Assembly (NCBI GenBank): GCA_009192285.1
Contig: WBVU01000018.1
Coordinates: 496,001-560,000, forward strand
DNA from: Morchella semilibera
Lineage: Eukaryota; Ascomycota; Pezizomycetes; Pezizales; Morchellaceae
Length of the DNA stretch: 64,000 nucleotides
Direction: 5' to 3'
Positions 25,083-37,398 of this stretch are shown piece by piece (positions within the stretch are counted from its first letter, which is position 1; each line of letters opens with the position of its first letter). The position numbers and the translations under genes are program-made. Below the pieces are notes generated by a model. That model saw only the letters and a list, made by a program, of their open reading frames with translations, had not been told where the DNA came from and ran no database searches.

Positions 25083-25131
25083 GTACTAGGGGTAAGTCTG
25101 TAGATAGTGGTTGTGGTTGCAACTGCTAGTA
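25083..25131. mobile_element. truncated copy of the ~90-bp foldback element
   Basis: It starts GTACTAGGGGTAAGTCTGTAGA and keeps TGGTTGTGGTTGCAAC but lacks the right arm seen in the full copies at 17211 and 25360. Confidence 0.65.
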
Positions 25132-25144
25132 CTTGCCGCAATAA

Positions 25145-25291
25145 AAGAGTTTTAGCTACACAAAGTCGAGCACTTGGACAGAAAGTCCTGCACCTCTTGT
25201 TGGCTAAACCCTTGTAAGTCTTTGCCTAAAACAGCTAGAATTTCCGTTCAACCCGACTTTCTGTTCAACTAGCACATGTAGCTAAAACTCT
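25145..25291. mobile_element. ~147-bp inverted-repeat element (MITE-like)
   Basis: The ends AGAGTTTTAGCTACA and TGTAGCTAAAACTCT are perfect inverted complements. A second inner pair (GGACAGAAAGTC and GACTTTCTGTTC) extends the imperfect match. It has no coding capacity. A target-site duplication is not clear. Confidence 0.72.
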
Positions 25292-25359
25292 CTAATGTTC
25301 TCATGGCGGAGGCTTATTCTTAATATTGATATATTACATGTAATTATAAAAGCACCTAA

Positions 25360-25449
25360 GTACTACGGGTGTAGGGGTAAGTCTGTAGACACCTACTGCT
25401 GTTGCAACCACGACCACCGTCTACAGACTTACCCCTACCCCCGTAGTAC
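25360..25449. mobile_element. complete ~90-bp foldback element
   Basis: The best copy of the family: GTACTACGGGTGTA on the left, CCCCGTAGTAC on the right, arms of about 35 bp that pair, and the shared centre CTGCTGTTGCAACCA. No protein-coding content. Confidence 0.82.
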
Positions 25450-25584
25450 ATAGTATAACCGATTATATAAGCGATTATATAACATGACCAGGGGGGTACT
25501 GGCCAGTAGTAGAGCATGCCTACATGTATTTAGTACCTACACACCTTCGCGACCATGAACCTACATGTAGTTCTTAATGTATCA

Positions 25585-25792
25585 AACTAGTTTTTCCAAC
25601 GGCGGTAAAAACTATTTTATCACCGGTGGTAGGTATTTCACCACTAGTGGGAAGCTCTCATAAGTGTTAGCATTAATGATTAATGTATGTAGTATAGTCC
25701 AGCATAGAGACTGAAATTCAGTGCTTATACTACCGGCGGTAAAATAATTTACTACCGTTGGTAAAATTGGTTTTGACTCATTTACCGCTCCA
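25585..25792. mobile_element. degenerate inverted-repeat element built on ACCGGYGGTA words
   Basis: The left arm (CCAACGGCGGTAAAAACTATTTTATCACCGGTGGTAG) is approximately complementary to the right arm (CTACCGGCGGTAAAATAATTTACTACCGTTGG), with several mismatches. It looks like an old MITE copy. Coordinates are approximate. Confidence 0.55.
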
Positions 25793-26076
25793 TACATAAG
25801 TATCCTCGCCGAAAGTAAGAGTGTAACCTATATAAATCTCTAAATAATATAAGTACATATATGTACATACATGTACCTACTACATACTTGTGGTTCATGG
25901 CGTTTCTGAATATGACCACTATTGCATGCCGTGCGGAGAGTCAGTTTTTGTGTGCATGCAATATCAGTCATGTGTGTTCGCTAACCGCTAGCTGCTACTG
26001 AGAAGGTTTAACTCTCCTTAGGGCAACACCACAGCCGCAGCCTAGAGTACAGTAACTCACTCCCTAAATACTAACT

Positions 26077-26324
26077 ACATGTACCCCGGGGGTCCTTAAA
26101 GTGATGCAACGAGCTCAATATTCTGGTGTCGCGACCACCATCAAAGCTGGACTCAGTCAATTTTTTCCATTAGTATTTCCATTTACTATTATTATATAGC
26201 TCCGCCTGATGCAATTCGACATGTAAAAATTACTTCCCAACTTTTGGGCATGGTGGCCAGTAGCTGCGAAATTAGTGGTTTTCGTCGCCGTTGCATCGCT
26301 TTGAGGACCCCCGGGGTACATGTA
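26077..26324. mobile_element. ~248-bp MITE with ~35-bp terminal inverted repeats
   Basis: The left end TACATGTACCCCGGGGGTCC and the right end GGACCCCCGGGGTACATGTA are exact complements for 20 bp; the match continues inward (CTTAAAGTGATGCAACG against CGTTGCATCGCTTTGAG) with two mismatches. The interior is non-coding. The ends themselves contain TACATGTA, the palindrome that is abundant across the window. A non-autonomous DNA transposon is the likely identity. Confidence 0.82.
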
Positions 26325-26573
26325 ATCGCTCAATAAAGAACAGTTCCGAGCTTTTAACAAAGTGATTTAGTGAGTGAGGTTTGCTCCGTTCCCACTTTAC
26401 ATGTGAACATTAACTGCCACAGCATTGAGAACAGCCAACGGCGCACAAGTAAATACATGTACATGTATCTACCTGTATTTCTAGTCTTATATATATACAC
26501 ATTGATTTAGGGAATATCAAAAAAAATACTAACATGTGCCGTACCAACAATTACCCATTTAAATAAAACAGAC

Positions 26574-27833
26574 TTAAGGAAACAAATCACGATTATCGAA
26601 GGCCATGAGCTTCAGTTGCTGACCTCCTTCCTCTTCAATATCACCATATGTTTTCCCGCCTAAATCCGCCTGTGTATCCAACCACGCCAAGAAGTCGTCC
26701 GTGGACCTGCATCCGGCATGCCCGTGATGCTTTCTCTTCAAGGCACTCAAAGCGCTGAAAACTTTCTCCTGGATATCACTATCAATCCCTTTCTCGGCAC
26801 TTTTCAGAAGAGTCTCCTCAAATAAGGAGCAGAACTTCCTTTCGTCGATGCCATCTCTGGCAGGATTGAAACGAATAGACCCATCACCCTGCTTTTTAAT
26901 AGCTTCTGCGTCAGATCGCATGTCTTCGTTTAGGAAATTGTCCTCAATAACAATGGCCGATTTGCCCATGAATTCCGGATCACCATTCTTGAAAAGGTGG
27001 TGAAGTGTTTGCAGGCCCTGCCCAGTGAGGAACTCAGAGCGGGTTGCGGGTGACTTAATAGCCTGGTTGAGCGCATACAAGACCCGTGATTTAACATTGT
27101 TGTCGGTTTCCTTCTCGAGGGACGACAGTAGTGTCCTGATCAGCTTCACCGAGCTATCAGAAATTGCAGATGCAAGCGCCTTTGGGTTGTTTGAGAGTGC
27201 GCTACCGATAACAAGAGCTGATGCTGAGCGAATGGTTGGGTCGGGCGAGCTTGAAATCAGGTTGAGTAAAGGGGAAACATATTTGGGAGCGGAAACTTGG
27301 AGACCCCAGTAAATTTCGTGGACTAGGTCTTCCAATGACAAGAGGGCGTGGGTGATCTTAGATGTGGAATATTTTTGGTGCTCCAAAAGGACTTCGAGGG
27401 AATCCGAGAATGCGAGTGCCTCGCCCGCAGAGGATGGGATAGGTGGTTTTATAGCACCATCGGGGCTAACCGATGCTAGGGGTTTAGACTTTGGTGTGTC
27501 TACATGTACTATAGCTGGTTCCTCGTCGCTGGGGATAACAACAACACCGGTATGATCGGAATCAAAATCGTTGACAATATTTATTTTCGCCTCTTTTAAG
27601 CCCGTCTCGACGTTGAGTCTATAGTGGAGACCAGGGGGAACTACTTGATCATCGTGAATGACTTGGAATTCATGCGTTGGAACAAAGTGTTTTGGGTAGC
27701 AGGTTGTATCGTCATGGCATATCAAATCTGATGATGGTAGGTTCTCGGTAAGAGGTGAGTTGGGGATGCTTTGCGACGCACTGGCTACGAGGGAAGGAAC
27801 TCCAAAGATGAGGGCGATCCAGGAAGATCTCAT
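26574..27833 (-). CDS. SIL1: SIL1-type nucleotide exchange factor of the ER
   Basis: Sil1 is the ADP/ATP exchange factor for the ER Hsp70 BiP/Kar2. The ATG at 27833 gives 419 aa with a clear signal peptide (MRSSWIALIFGVPSLVASA); the frame is open further upstream but the extra residues do not look native. The fungal Sil1 N-region (CYPKHFVPTHEFQVIHDDQVVPPGLHYRLN) is followed by armadillo-like helical repeats at about 120-300 and a conserved C-part (EDMRSDAEAIKKQGDGSIRFNPARDG...FCSLFEETLLKS). No HDEL-type retention signal is seen; the protein ends in NRDLFP. No introns are required. It is divergently arranged with AlaRS; the two starts are less than 0.6 kb apart. Confidence 0.9.
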   Translation of the reverse strand: MRSSWIALIFGVPSLVASASQSIPNSPLTENLPSSDLICHDDTTCYPKHFVPTHEFQVIHDDQVVPPGLHYRLNVETGLKEAKINIVNDFDSDHTGVVVIPSDEEPAIVHVDTPKSKPLASVSPDGAIKPPIPSSAGEALAFSDSLEVLLEHQKYSTSKITHALLSLEDLVHEIYWGLQVSAPKYVSPLLNLISSSPDPTIRSASALVIGSALSNNPKALASAISDSSVKLIRTLLSSLEKETDNNVKSRVLYALNQAIKSPATRSEFLTGQGLQTLHHLFKNGDPEFMGKSAIVIEDNFLNEDMRSDAEAIKKQGDGSIRFNPARDGIDERKFCSLFEETLLKSAEKGIDSDIQEKVFSALSALKRKHHGHAGCRSTDDFLAWLDTQADLGGKTYGDIEEEGGQQLKLMAFDNRDLFP

Positions 27834-28202
27834 GGTTGTGATGATGAATTGCAGGAAGCAGCCCGCTGTATGGGATTTGTCAGTGTGTATATGAAAGCTG
27901 CACAGAGCGGAGGATGGTGGAAATTTTCCCGTAGGAGCTGTATGAGTACTGATGATCACAGGTGGCATCTACTAGCTAGTAATAATAATAATAATTCAGA
28001 GGTTCCATAAGTTCCTCCGTTACTACCAAGCCTCAGGGGCCATGTCTGACCCTGCACTATGCCAAGATTTTATCGAATGGGTTAGGGTCTATGATGGGCT
28101 ACCAATGTTATGCGCCAGTTTAATTGACCCTAATTGGATATTCTTTGTGGGCTTTAACTTTTTCCCGATTCGACTTTGAAACAAAGTGGCAAACGGGTCT
28201 TG
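27834..28202. promoter_or_regulatory. divergent intergenic region SIL1 / AlaRS
   Basis: This stretch separates two divergently transcribed genes and so must contain both promoters. No specific factor site is identified. It contains an AATAATAATAATAATT run at about 27978-27995. Confidence 0.5.
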
Positions 28203-31200
28203 ATGATTTCTCGAGGGCGGAAAGTATCCTTATCGTTGACTCACTGCCGTCCATCTTTTGTTAAGTATTCTTTCGCGGTGTTGCACGGGAGAAGAGCTTC
28301 TCTGATTAACCCCACCAACTCCCAGCGGCAACCCCTCCTTCACCCCTCCTCAACTCCATTCCTTGTTCCGCATCGTCTCTTTCGTACCATGGTCTCCCCC
28401 ATTACCGCAGGATCTTCCGAGGTGGAATGGCCTGCTCGTCGAGTAAGGGAAACTTTTATCGAATACTTCAGAAAAAATGGTCATACTGTTGGTTGGTTTT
28501 CCGATATTATTGTAATGTATCGCAAAATGCTGATATTTGAGCCTATTTTTTTTTTCCTTCTCCACAAATAAGTCCCTTCGTCGTCCGTTGTGCCTCTGTC
28601 TGATCCGACTTTGCTGTTCGCCAATGCGGGTATGAATCAGTTCAAGGCTATTTTCCTCGGAACCGTGGACCCTGCATCGGATTTCGCAACTTTGAAACGT
28701 GCCGTCAACACTCAAAAGGTGGGCTTTATTGGTTTCTTTAGCTCTTTAATCCCAACCCACAATTCTGTTGATTAACTATATATCCCTTGGGCTCTAATCT
28801 CTGTATTTTATATCCTAATAACCCCAAACTGACACCCAATCTCAGTGCATCAGAGCTGGTTAGTATCAGTTTATAAACATAATCATATAATGTAAAATAT
28901 CTAATAAACCAAAAGGCGGTAAGCACAATGATCTGGACGATGTTGGAAAAGACAGCTACCATCATGTAAGTACTTGTAAGCCAAATTGCATTCGCGTTGG
29001 AGATTGACTCAAGCTCACAATAATCTTAGACTTTCTTTGAAATGCTCGGGAATTGGTCTTTTGGCGACTATTTCAAGAAGGAAGCGATCGCCTTCTCCTG
29101 GGAGCTTCTTACTAAGGTCTACAAACTTGAACCCGACAGGTTATACGTGACATACTTCGAGGGAGATAAAGCTGGAGGGCTCGAGCCGGACCTTGAATCA
29201 AAAGAACTTTGGAAATCAGTGGGTGTTGCGGATGATCATATTCTTCCCGGAAATATGAAGGACAACTTCTGGGAGATGGGAGATCAGGGACCATGCGGTC
29301 CCTGCAGTGAGGTTCACTACGATCGTATTGGAGGACGCAATGCTGCTCATCTCGTCAATCAGGATGACCCAAATGTGCTTGAGATTTGGAACAACGTCTT
29401 TATTCAATACAACCGTGAAGCTGACCGCTCTTTACGGCCTCTGCCGAACAAACATGTTGACACTGGTATGGGCTTTGAGCGCTTGGTTTCTATTTTACAG
29501 GATAAATCGTCCAATTACGACACCGATGTATTCACACCCCTTTTCAAGACCATCCAAGAGCTCACTGGCGCGAGGCCATATGCTGGTGCGTTTGGGGAAG
29601 ATGATAAGGATGGAATTGATACTGCATATCGAGTAATCGCAGATCACGTCCGGACACTCACGTTTGCCATCTCGGATGGGGGGGTTCCCAATAATGAAGG
29701 GCGTGGGTATGTTGTAAGGCGTATCTTGAGGAGAGGTGCCAGATATGCCCGAAGATACTTTGATGTGCCAATCGGTGAATTCTTTTCCCGGCTGGTACCC
29801 ACTCTCATTCACCAAATGGTAATGCACCCCTGATCACTGGCCTATAGAATGTCTCTAAAATTTTAGTCAGGGTGAGGTCTTTCCGGAGATTAGAAGAAAG
29901 GAAACCGATGTCAAAGAGATATTAAATGAAGAGGAAGAGTCCTTTTCTCGCACTCTGGACAGAGGTGAAAAGATGTTTGCACACTATGCACAACAGGCCA
30001 AAATACACTCCTCAAAAACACTTAATGGCACCGACGTTTGGCGTTTGTACGACACCTTTGGATTTCCAGTCGATCTTACAAGGATCATGGCCGAGGAGAG
30101 TGCCCTAGAAATTGATGAGGCTGAGTTCGAGAAAGCAAAGGCCGAAAGCAAGGAGGCTAGTAAGGGCAGGAAGAAGGCCGGCGAAGCCGAGCTTCTCAAG
30201 TTAGATGTGCACGATCTAGGGAGACTCGAAACGATGAAGAACGTCCCCAAAACGGATGACCAGTACAAATATGGTAAGTGATATACTGCGGGCATCAACC
30301 CCCAAATGCGACTAACACACCTATAGGCAGGGGAAATATTACAAGTCAGATCAAAGCTATTTACTACAATAAGCGATTCGTCGAAAGCACGAAAGACATA
30401 CCCGAAGATGCCCAAATTGGTCTCATCGTTGACAGGACCAACTTCTATGCGGAGCAAGGCGGACAGGAATACGACACTGGAAAAATTCTTATTGATGGAC
30501 AAGCCGAACTTGATGTTCAGAATGTTCAGATGTACGCAGGATATGTTTTGCACACCGGTTTCATGAAATATGGCTCGTTTTCGGTCCTTGACGAAGTCAT
30601 TTGTGAATATGACGAACTTCGACGCTGGCCAATCCGCAACAACCATACCGGTACCCACGTTCTTAATTACGCTCTCCGTGAGGTTCTTGGTGAGGGTATC
30701 GATCAGAGGGGGTCACTTGTCGCTCCCGAGAAACTCCGTTTTGATTTCTCACATAAAACTGGTGTTACGGATGCGGAGCTGGAACAAATAGAGAAGATCT
30801 CAACTGATTATATCCGACAAAATCTCGAGGTTTATGCCATGGATGTTCCTCTTGCCTCTGCCCGTGAGATTGAGGGGGTTCGAGCGGTGTTTGGGGAAAC
30901 GTACCCCGACCCAGTTCGTGTTGTCTCCGTCGGAGTCCAGGTCGAAGAGCTTTTAGCGGATGTAAAGAACCCTCAATGGAGGAAGGTTTCTATCGAATTC
31001 TGCGGTGGAACCCACGTACAGAAGACCGGGGATATTAAAGATCTTATCATCCTTGAGGAGAATGGTATTGCGAAAGGTATTCGCCGAATAGTTGCTGTTA
31101 CCGGCGAGGATGCCCACGAAGTCCAACGCATTGCCGCTGAATTTGAAGCACGGATAAAGGCCCTCGAGAAGATGCCTGCTAGCGCTTCAAAGGAAGCACA

Positions 31201-31779
31201 GATCAAGCAAACCCAGGCGGATCTCAACAACCTTTATATCAGTGCTGTCAAGAAGAGCCAGCTGAAAGAGCGTTTTGCAAAGATTCACAAACAGATGCTT
31301 GATGACCAAAAGGGGAAGCAAAAGGCTGAGTTGAAGAAGGCTGTTGAGACAGTTACCGAATATTTTAAAGAGAATGGCGATAAGAAATATCTCATCGTAA
31401 AACTACCAATTAGCGCAAACTCAAAGGCAGTAAGTGATGCAATCAAGCATGTCCAAAGCAAGAATAAGGATAAAACTGTCTATCTTTTTGCCGCGGACCC
31501 TGTCGATCAGGGTACAGATGGAAAGGTTATCCATGCTTGCTATGTTTCTGAGGTAGAGTTCTGCGGCCCCATAACCTAGAATTTCCATGTGACTGACCTG
31601 TCTTTTAGGAGTTTGCAAAGAAGACATCTGCGAAAGACTGGGCTGATAAAGTCTCTGAGGTCGTTGGCGGTAAGGCTGGAGGGAAGGGCCCGACCTCACA
31701 AGGCATTGGGAGTAACACTGAGAAAGTTGACCAAGCGATTGAAGCCGCAACTAAGTATCTTGAGAGCCTTTCTCTGTAG
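28203..31779 (+). CDS. ALA1: Alanyl-tRNA synthetase, probably cytosolic and mitochondrial forms
   Basis: AlaRS charges tRNA-Ala. From the ATG at 28389 the exons are 28389-28491, 28573-28718, 28846-28858 (13 nt), 28916-28965, 29030-29818, 29871-30273, 30327-31552 and 31609-31779, giving 966 aa, the usual length. Motifs include [46 protein letters not shown] and the editing-domain HxxxH (NNHTGTHV) with CGGTHV. An in-frame upstream ATG at 28203 adds about 62 residues rich in Arg/Ser/Leu and almost free of acids (ending HRLFRT), which fits a mitochondrial targeting sequence. One gene making two isoforms is known for yeast ALA1. I list the longer form. Confidence 0.95.
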
Positions 31780-32414
31780 TTAGCTTTAGTCTAAGTTTGG
31801 CTACGTGGAAAGGGGTGTTTCGTCATTTCATCAGTTCTGTTTTCGATATTTCCTTCTCTTTTCTTTCTTTCTGGGTTTCTAAGTGGCTATTTTGATTCCC
31901 AATTATCTGGTCAGTCTCTGGTAACAATGAATTACAATATTCTTATGCCCGGAAAGGTTTAAGGGAAGGGAACCATTGGTTATATCTCTTCCCGTTTAAC
32001 GGTTGTTTTTAAATCAAGATATCGTTCACCTCGATATAAGCGCAGCTCACCTAATTGACTATTCGTGGTTCTTTGGGTCATTGACATCCTGCCCCGTGAA
32101 GGTGTCTAGACCTAAACCCTAGCCCGTCAGCACAGGTAGCAAACATGCATCACATGTCGTCACGCGTATGCCAAGCCGCCTCACCACACCTAAAACCTTT
32201 TGACTTTATCGACAGTGATATGGAGAAGACTTTTACAATACACGCAGCTACAGTCTTGGTGTCAACTCACACTGTCCAGTCGCACAGGGATTAATCGGGG
32301 GCAATCAACTTGGAAGGGTACCCCAGATACATCCTCCTCATTCTCAATCTCAGGAGACGCAGTTTAAAGGTTTCGTTCTTCGGTCTTAATAAGGAGCCCC
32401 AACAAATCTTAGCT
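31780..32414. other. intergenic, no gene seen
   Basis: 0.6 kb between AlaRS and the poly(A) polymerase gene. No ORF, repeat or RNA gene is supported. Confidence 0.55.
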
Positions 32415-35076
32415 ATGGGTGACCGCGGCGATAGATACACCCCTTCTCACAACCGCGACCGCGACCATGACCATGACCGCCGTGACCGTGGCGATGACAG
32501 GTATCCCCATGAAGACAGAAGAGCTCCCAGTGATATGCCCCGTTTTACTGGACGCGAAGACTCTCGTGCCAACGGTCATGAATTCTCATTCGAACACTCT
32601 CGTCAACTACCCACCACCGACTCATATCGTCCTGATAGCAACGACCAACGATCATCACGGGTTCCTAATGGCGGCGCGCGCCGTGGCGCTGGGCGAAGTG
32701 GGGCTCTAAGAGGAAGAGGGGGGGCCAATTTCCCTAGAGGCAGCAGGGATGGAAAACCGTTTGTGTTCCATGCCCCAGTGCCTGCGCATGAGCGGCCTAT
32801 ATTATATTTTGACACCCGTGAGAAAACACCTGAGTTGATGGAGGGGATGGCTCCAGGCAGTGGTGATCGGTTTAAGGAGGACATTGGTAACGAGAGTGGG
32901 GATGAATACGAAGGAGAGGAGGGGAAAGATGACACCTTGGACACTCCAATGGAAATGTCAGATGATGATCAAGAAGCCGAAAGCGGGGGCGCTCCTAAAG
33001 ACAAACTCGAGGAGGAAAAGCGGGAAAAGGTGGAAAAGAAACCGGACGTTATATCAATGATCCGGGCATTCAAAAAACAAATCACTTCCACTCGTAATGA
33101 AGTCGCTGAAAACGACGACTTTATCCCATTTTCGTTCGTTGATGACGCTGTACAGCAGCATTCGGAGTCTGAATCAGAATATGAAGCTGAGCGGGAGCGT
33201 GAGGAAGGTCGTAAGATGCGCCGCGCTAACGATGGTCACAGAGTTGTCGAACATCATGGTCGTAGCAGGGACCTGGGTCGTGGCGACCTGAAGAGCCCCT
33301 CCGCTGGCGATTTCTCGCACAGAGATGCACTTTACAGTCGTGTCGATGAAAAAAGACCTTTACAGGATACCGGCCCTCCTGGGGCGTCAACCTTCATGGC
33401 TACGTCTACAGCACTTTCAACACCTCCGGGCTTAGGAGAACCCATTAAACCTAATCCCGGCGAAGGATCGAAGGATGTTTCCGCTGACGATCATCTGCCG
33501 AAGCCTATGAAATCCTTCAATAACAATGAGGGAAATATCCCTTGGCCTCCACCTCCTACCTCCGTCCCAGCCCTGGTGGATATTCCCAAGAAGAGGAAGT
33601 TTGGTGAAATTGACCGGCGGAATGTTGGTTCAACAACCATTGATGGAAATGTTAAACCTGAGTGGGCAATCAAACCTGACAGTGGGGCCGATCCTACGCC
33701 ATGGATAAGGGGGGGTGCTGACCACTCTAAGTCCTTAGAAACCACAGATTGGTACATATACACTGATATGAGATTCAATATATGTCTTTGGAGTCAGCTA
33801 ATGAGTTTCTAGGTTGCACAAGGAAATCACAGATTTTATGGCCTATATCCAACCACGCGCCTATGAGCACGCTATCCGCCGTGATCTCGTCCAGCGCGTC
33901 CGTCAAGTGATCACCAACCTCTGGCCTGATGTTGATGTTCGGGTTTTTGGCTCCTTCGCAGCAGAGCTTTACCTTCCGACATCTGATGTCGACTTAGTAG
34001 TTGTCTCAAAATCTTTCGTTGAACTCGACCTACCCAAGTATAATCAAAGACAGTCTTTAAACAAGTTGGCGAGTGCACTTAAAAAGTCTGGTATTACAAC
34101 CTGGCAAGACCTTCAGATAGTTGCGTCTGCAAAAGTACCGATCGTCAAGTTCACCGACAGTACAACAAATATTCACGTGGACATCTCGTTTGAGAACTCC
34201 TCTGGGCTCGTTGCAAATGAAACATTCCAACGTTGGAAAGTCGATTATCCGGCAATGCCAGTCCTTGTTGTACTGATAAAACACTTCCTCTCGATCCGTG
34301 GTCTTAATGAGCCGTACCAAGGCGGCCTTGGATCTTTCTCTGTTACCTGTATGGTGGTTTCCATGCTTCAACTCCTTCCCTCTGTCCGCAGCGGAGCGAT
34401 CGACCCTCGCCTCCACTTAGGTGTGATGCTCCTTGAGTTTCTCGAGCTCTATGGAAGGAACATAAACACTCGTGTTGTTGGGATTCGTGTCGACGATAAC
34501 GCCCCAGGCTACTTCAAGAAGGCCGGCGTGTTTAATGTCAACAACAACCATAAGGTCTGGCAATTATGCATACAGGATCCCCATGATCCCGAGAATGATG
34601 TTGCAAAGAGCTCATTTCAAATATCCCTCATTTTGAGATGCTTTGAAGACGCCTACGATGCGCTGGTGAAGCAGATGGCTTTACTTGACAGTCTACCATT
34701 CGAAAAGCGAGTTGGAAGATCAATTCTCGGTGTCATAATAGGTGCCAACTATAGAAATATCAGTCTAATGCGGCAGAACTTAAAATATGTATATCAACAG
34801 AAATATGGCTTGCTTGATGCAGAAGACAGGATGGAGACACAGGAGACCAGGAGTCCTGCAGTTACTGCAAAAGAAAAAAGAGAGAAGAACGTGGGTGGAA
34901 ATTCTGCCCCTGAGCCTCAGAAATTGAGAGGCCTTGAGCAGTCATATGAGAAACGTGATAGTAGAAAAACGAGAAAGGATGTGAGAGGAAAGGAGAGAAC
35001 GCGGGAAAGAAGGGGGAAAGCAGCCGGTGGTGGTGGTGGTGGGCCAAAAGACAAGGAAGTAATCGTTATTGATTAA
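32415..35076 (+). CDS. Non-canonical poly(A) polymerase, Trf4/5-like
   Basis: Probably the catalytic subunit of TRAMP, which adds short oligo(A) tails to nuclear RNAs for exosome decay. Exons 32415-33751 and 33813-35076 give 866 aa. Residues 1-445 are disordered, rich in RD/RG/DR (HNRDRDHDHDRRDRG). The nucleotidyltransferase core begins after the intron: GSF at 492-494, then TSDVDLVVV with D504 and D506, and the third catalytic Asp at about D569 (HVDISFEN). The central palm and PAP-associated domain follow (PYQGGLGSFSVTCMV, and VNNNHKVWQLCIQDPHDPENDVAKSS). A Lys/Arg-rich tail ends the protein. The long Arg-rich N-extension is common in filamentous fungi. Confidence 0.92.
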
Positions 35077-36131
35077 GTGATCTAGGTCTAGATCACGATA
35101 TCTCACCATTAGTCCTGTTCCCATTTTACTCTTCGGGGGTTTAAAATTCATTTTTTGTCTGTATTCTGGAGTTTTGTTCGGCGGCTATTATTGTTTTCTC
35201 ACTCATATTCCTTCACTACTTCTTACATGTATCAAATAATAGGGTTTTTTTCAGCATACCGGTTTTTATGAGGGGGAATCGTCGAGTCGTAAAATTGCAA
35301 GATGAATTGGGCATGCTAGATAAATGTAGGGCTAAGAAGTAGAGTGTACCAAACTTAAACATTCCCAGGAATTCTATTCTCATTCTACGATTGCCAGAAT
35401 TTGCCAGTTTAATTGCATATATTCCTCTTCCTTTGGAGATTTTCTCCCACCTGACCAAGCCGGGCACATGTACTTCCTGTCGTTCGAGTGTGCACATTTG
35501 AGACTACATCATGCATGTACTTATATTTTATCGTTCTCTATATGTGTGCTTACTTGAGTAGAGGCACACTATATGTACTTATATAATACATTCAAATGTC
35601 AGGAGGAGAGTCGGGTGCTTGATAGCAGCGGCCAAAAGTTTACTACAAGCGCTCATCGGGTCTGGAATAATTTGTATAGAGTGCTCTTGTGTGTTGTTTG
35701 AAGCTACTTTTTCGCTAATATGTAGTAATATTTGTATCGATGTTTCCAAGTCCCTGACGGCCATCAGGGGGGAAACAATATTGGCCCGTGAGCGAGTGTA
35801 GTGTTACTTGTGGCGAGAATAAGCTTCCACCAGGTTTGTGCGGCAGAAACTTATTCCCGCGGCAAGTACTCAGTCGGAGTTTTTGATAAGCGTTTGGTTG
35901 CAACGATATCCGACGACTTAGTTAACGCGCGAGTACACGCTCACCCAATTCGATTGTACCCAGACAAGCTTTCTCCAGGCCCTGATCTACCACTAAGCCG
36001 CATCTTAATGTGACGGGCAAGGTTGTCAAAACTGCGGGGTCCGTGCCTTGTATAGCACTGGAATCTCTACCCCATAATTCCCTATATTCATACCAGATCA
36101 CATTCATACCAAACCTATATCAATATTTTCA

Positions 36132-37398
36132 ATGGATCTTCAAGTTCAGCTTCTCCGCCGGCAATATCTCCAACTTGTTGAGCCTTCAAATTTATCGTTT
36201 CCCACGGATCCCTTAACGCTCCACTCTCCTCATTTCCAAGCATCTCTCTACGAGTCCCTTTTCGCTTCAAACCATCCCTTTAACAACGCTTTTCCACCAG
36301 AGAGATATACAGCGCTAGTCCTCAAAAGGCTCATAACAAAGCTATCAGAGTTCCAGGTTGCAGGGGAAGGAGAGCAAGAACAAGAACAACCTGTGATACC
36401 CACCCCATCCATCCATCCTGCAAAAAAGGCTAAGATCGACAACCTCACACTATTCCCCGAGCAGGAAATCCACGAGAACCTATTGGAACTCTACACTGAG
36501 TTGCTCTCACGCTCCTCGTCAGCGGCGTCTCCCCTCGACCCGGAGGCGTCGAGGAGCTACGTCACATATATTTTTCCGCCGAGCCCATTTAACGGAGTTG
36601 AGATTGGTCTACCAGTGACATTACATGAGTCGAGAAACATAATATCCGGGGCAGGAACAACAGGGTTGAGGACTTGGGAAGCGGCGCTAGCGTTGAGCGA
36701 GTACTTAATTTGTACACACCTACAGAGTATCTACAAAAACACGGCATTCACTCCGACTATTGAAGGCGTTGGAAGAGTCATGAGGGCGTCGGATAGGGTC
36801 TTGGAGCTAGGGGCAGGTACCGGGCTAGTATCAATTGTCGCGGCGAGGTTGGGCGCTCCAAAGGTGCTTGCTACGGATGGGGACTCGATGGTGTGCGAGG
36901 CTTTGGCAAAGAATGTGCGCTTGAACGGTGTTAATGAGATAGTGACTGTAAGAAAAAGATTGTGGGGAGATGAAATCGACATGGATGAAAACTTTGACCT
37001 AGTTGTCGGGGCTGACGTGGTAATTTCTCCTAGTCCCATTTCTCCTTTTTTGCCGCAGGGGTTGACAAACTAGACCTACGATGCAACTGTGATTTCGTAT
37101 TTGATCAAAGAGCTTGAAAGACTCTTTGCTAAAAACCCTCATATTCGAGTCGTCATCTCAGCAACAATACGCAACGAAGATACCTTTGTTACGTTTGAGG
37201 AGGCTTGCCGTAAGTTATACTCACATAAAGCCATCTATCCTACTAACAAACCATGGTCTGGATACAGGAAATAGCGGATTTGTCTTGGAACAAAAACTCT
37301 GGACACCGCCTGCCCCACAAATATTCTTTTACGACCAGATTGCACCGATTCGGATCGTCAACATTATGAAGAGCGTGCCTAAGCTACTGGGGCTTTGA
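36132..37398 (+). CDS. EFM3: EFM3-type elongation factor lysine methyltransferase (FAM86-like)
   Basis: Class I SAM-dependent methyltransferase; the yeast orthologue modifies a lysine of elongation factor 2. Exons 36132-37019, 37074-37209 and 37268-37398 give 384 aa. An N-terminal FAM86-like helical region is followed by TWEAALALSEYL, the SAM-binding LELGAGTGLVSI at about 225-235 and ATDGD; splicing restores GADVTYD, and the family C-terminus FFYD closes the fold. No targeting signal. The assignment to EFM3 rather than a sister EFM rests on the N-terminal region, so I am less sure of the symbol than of the fold. Confidence 0.85.
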
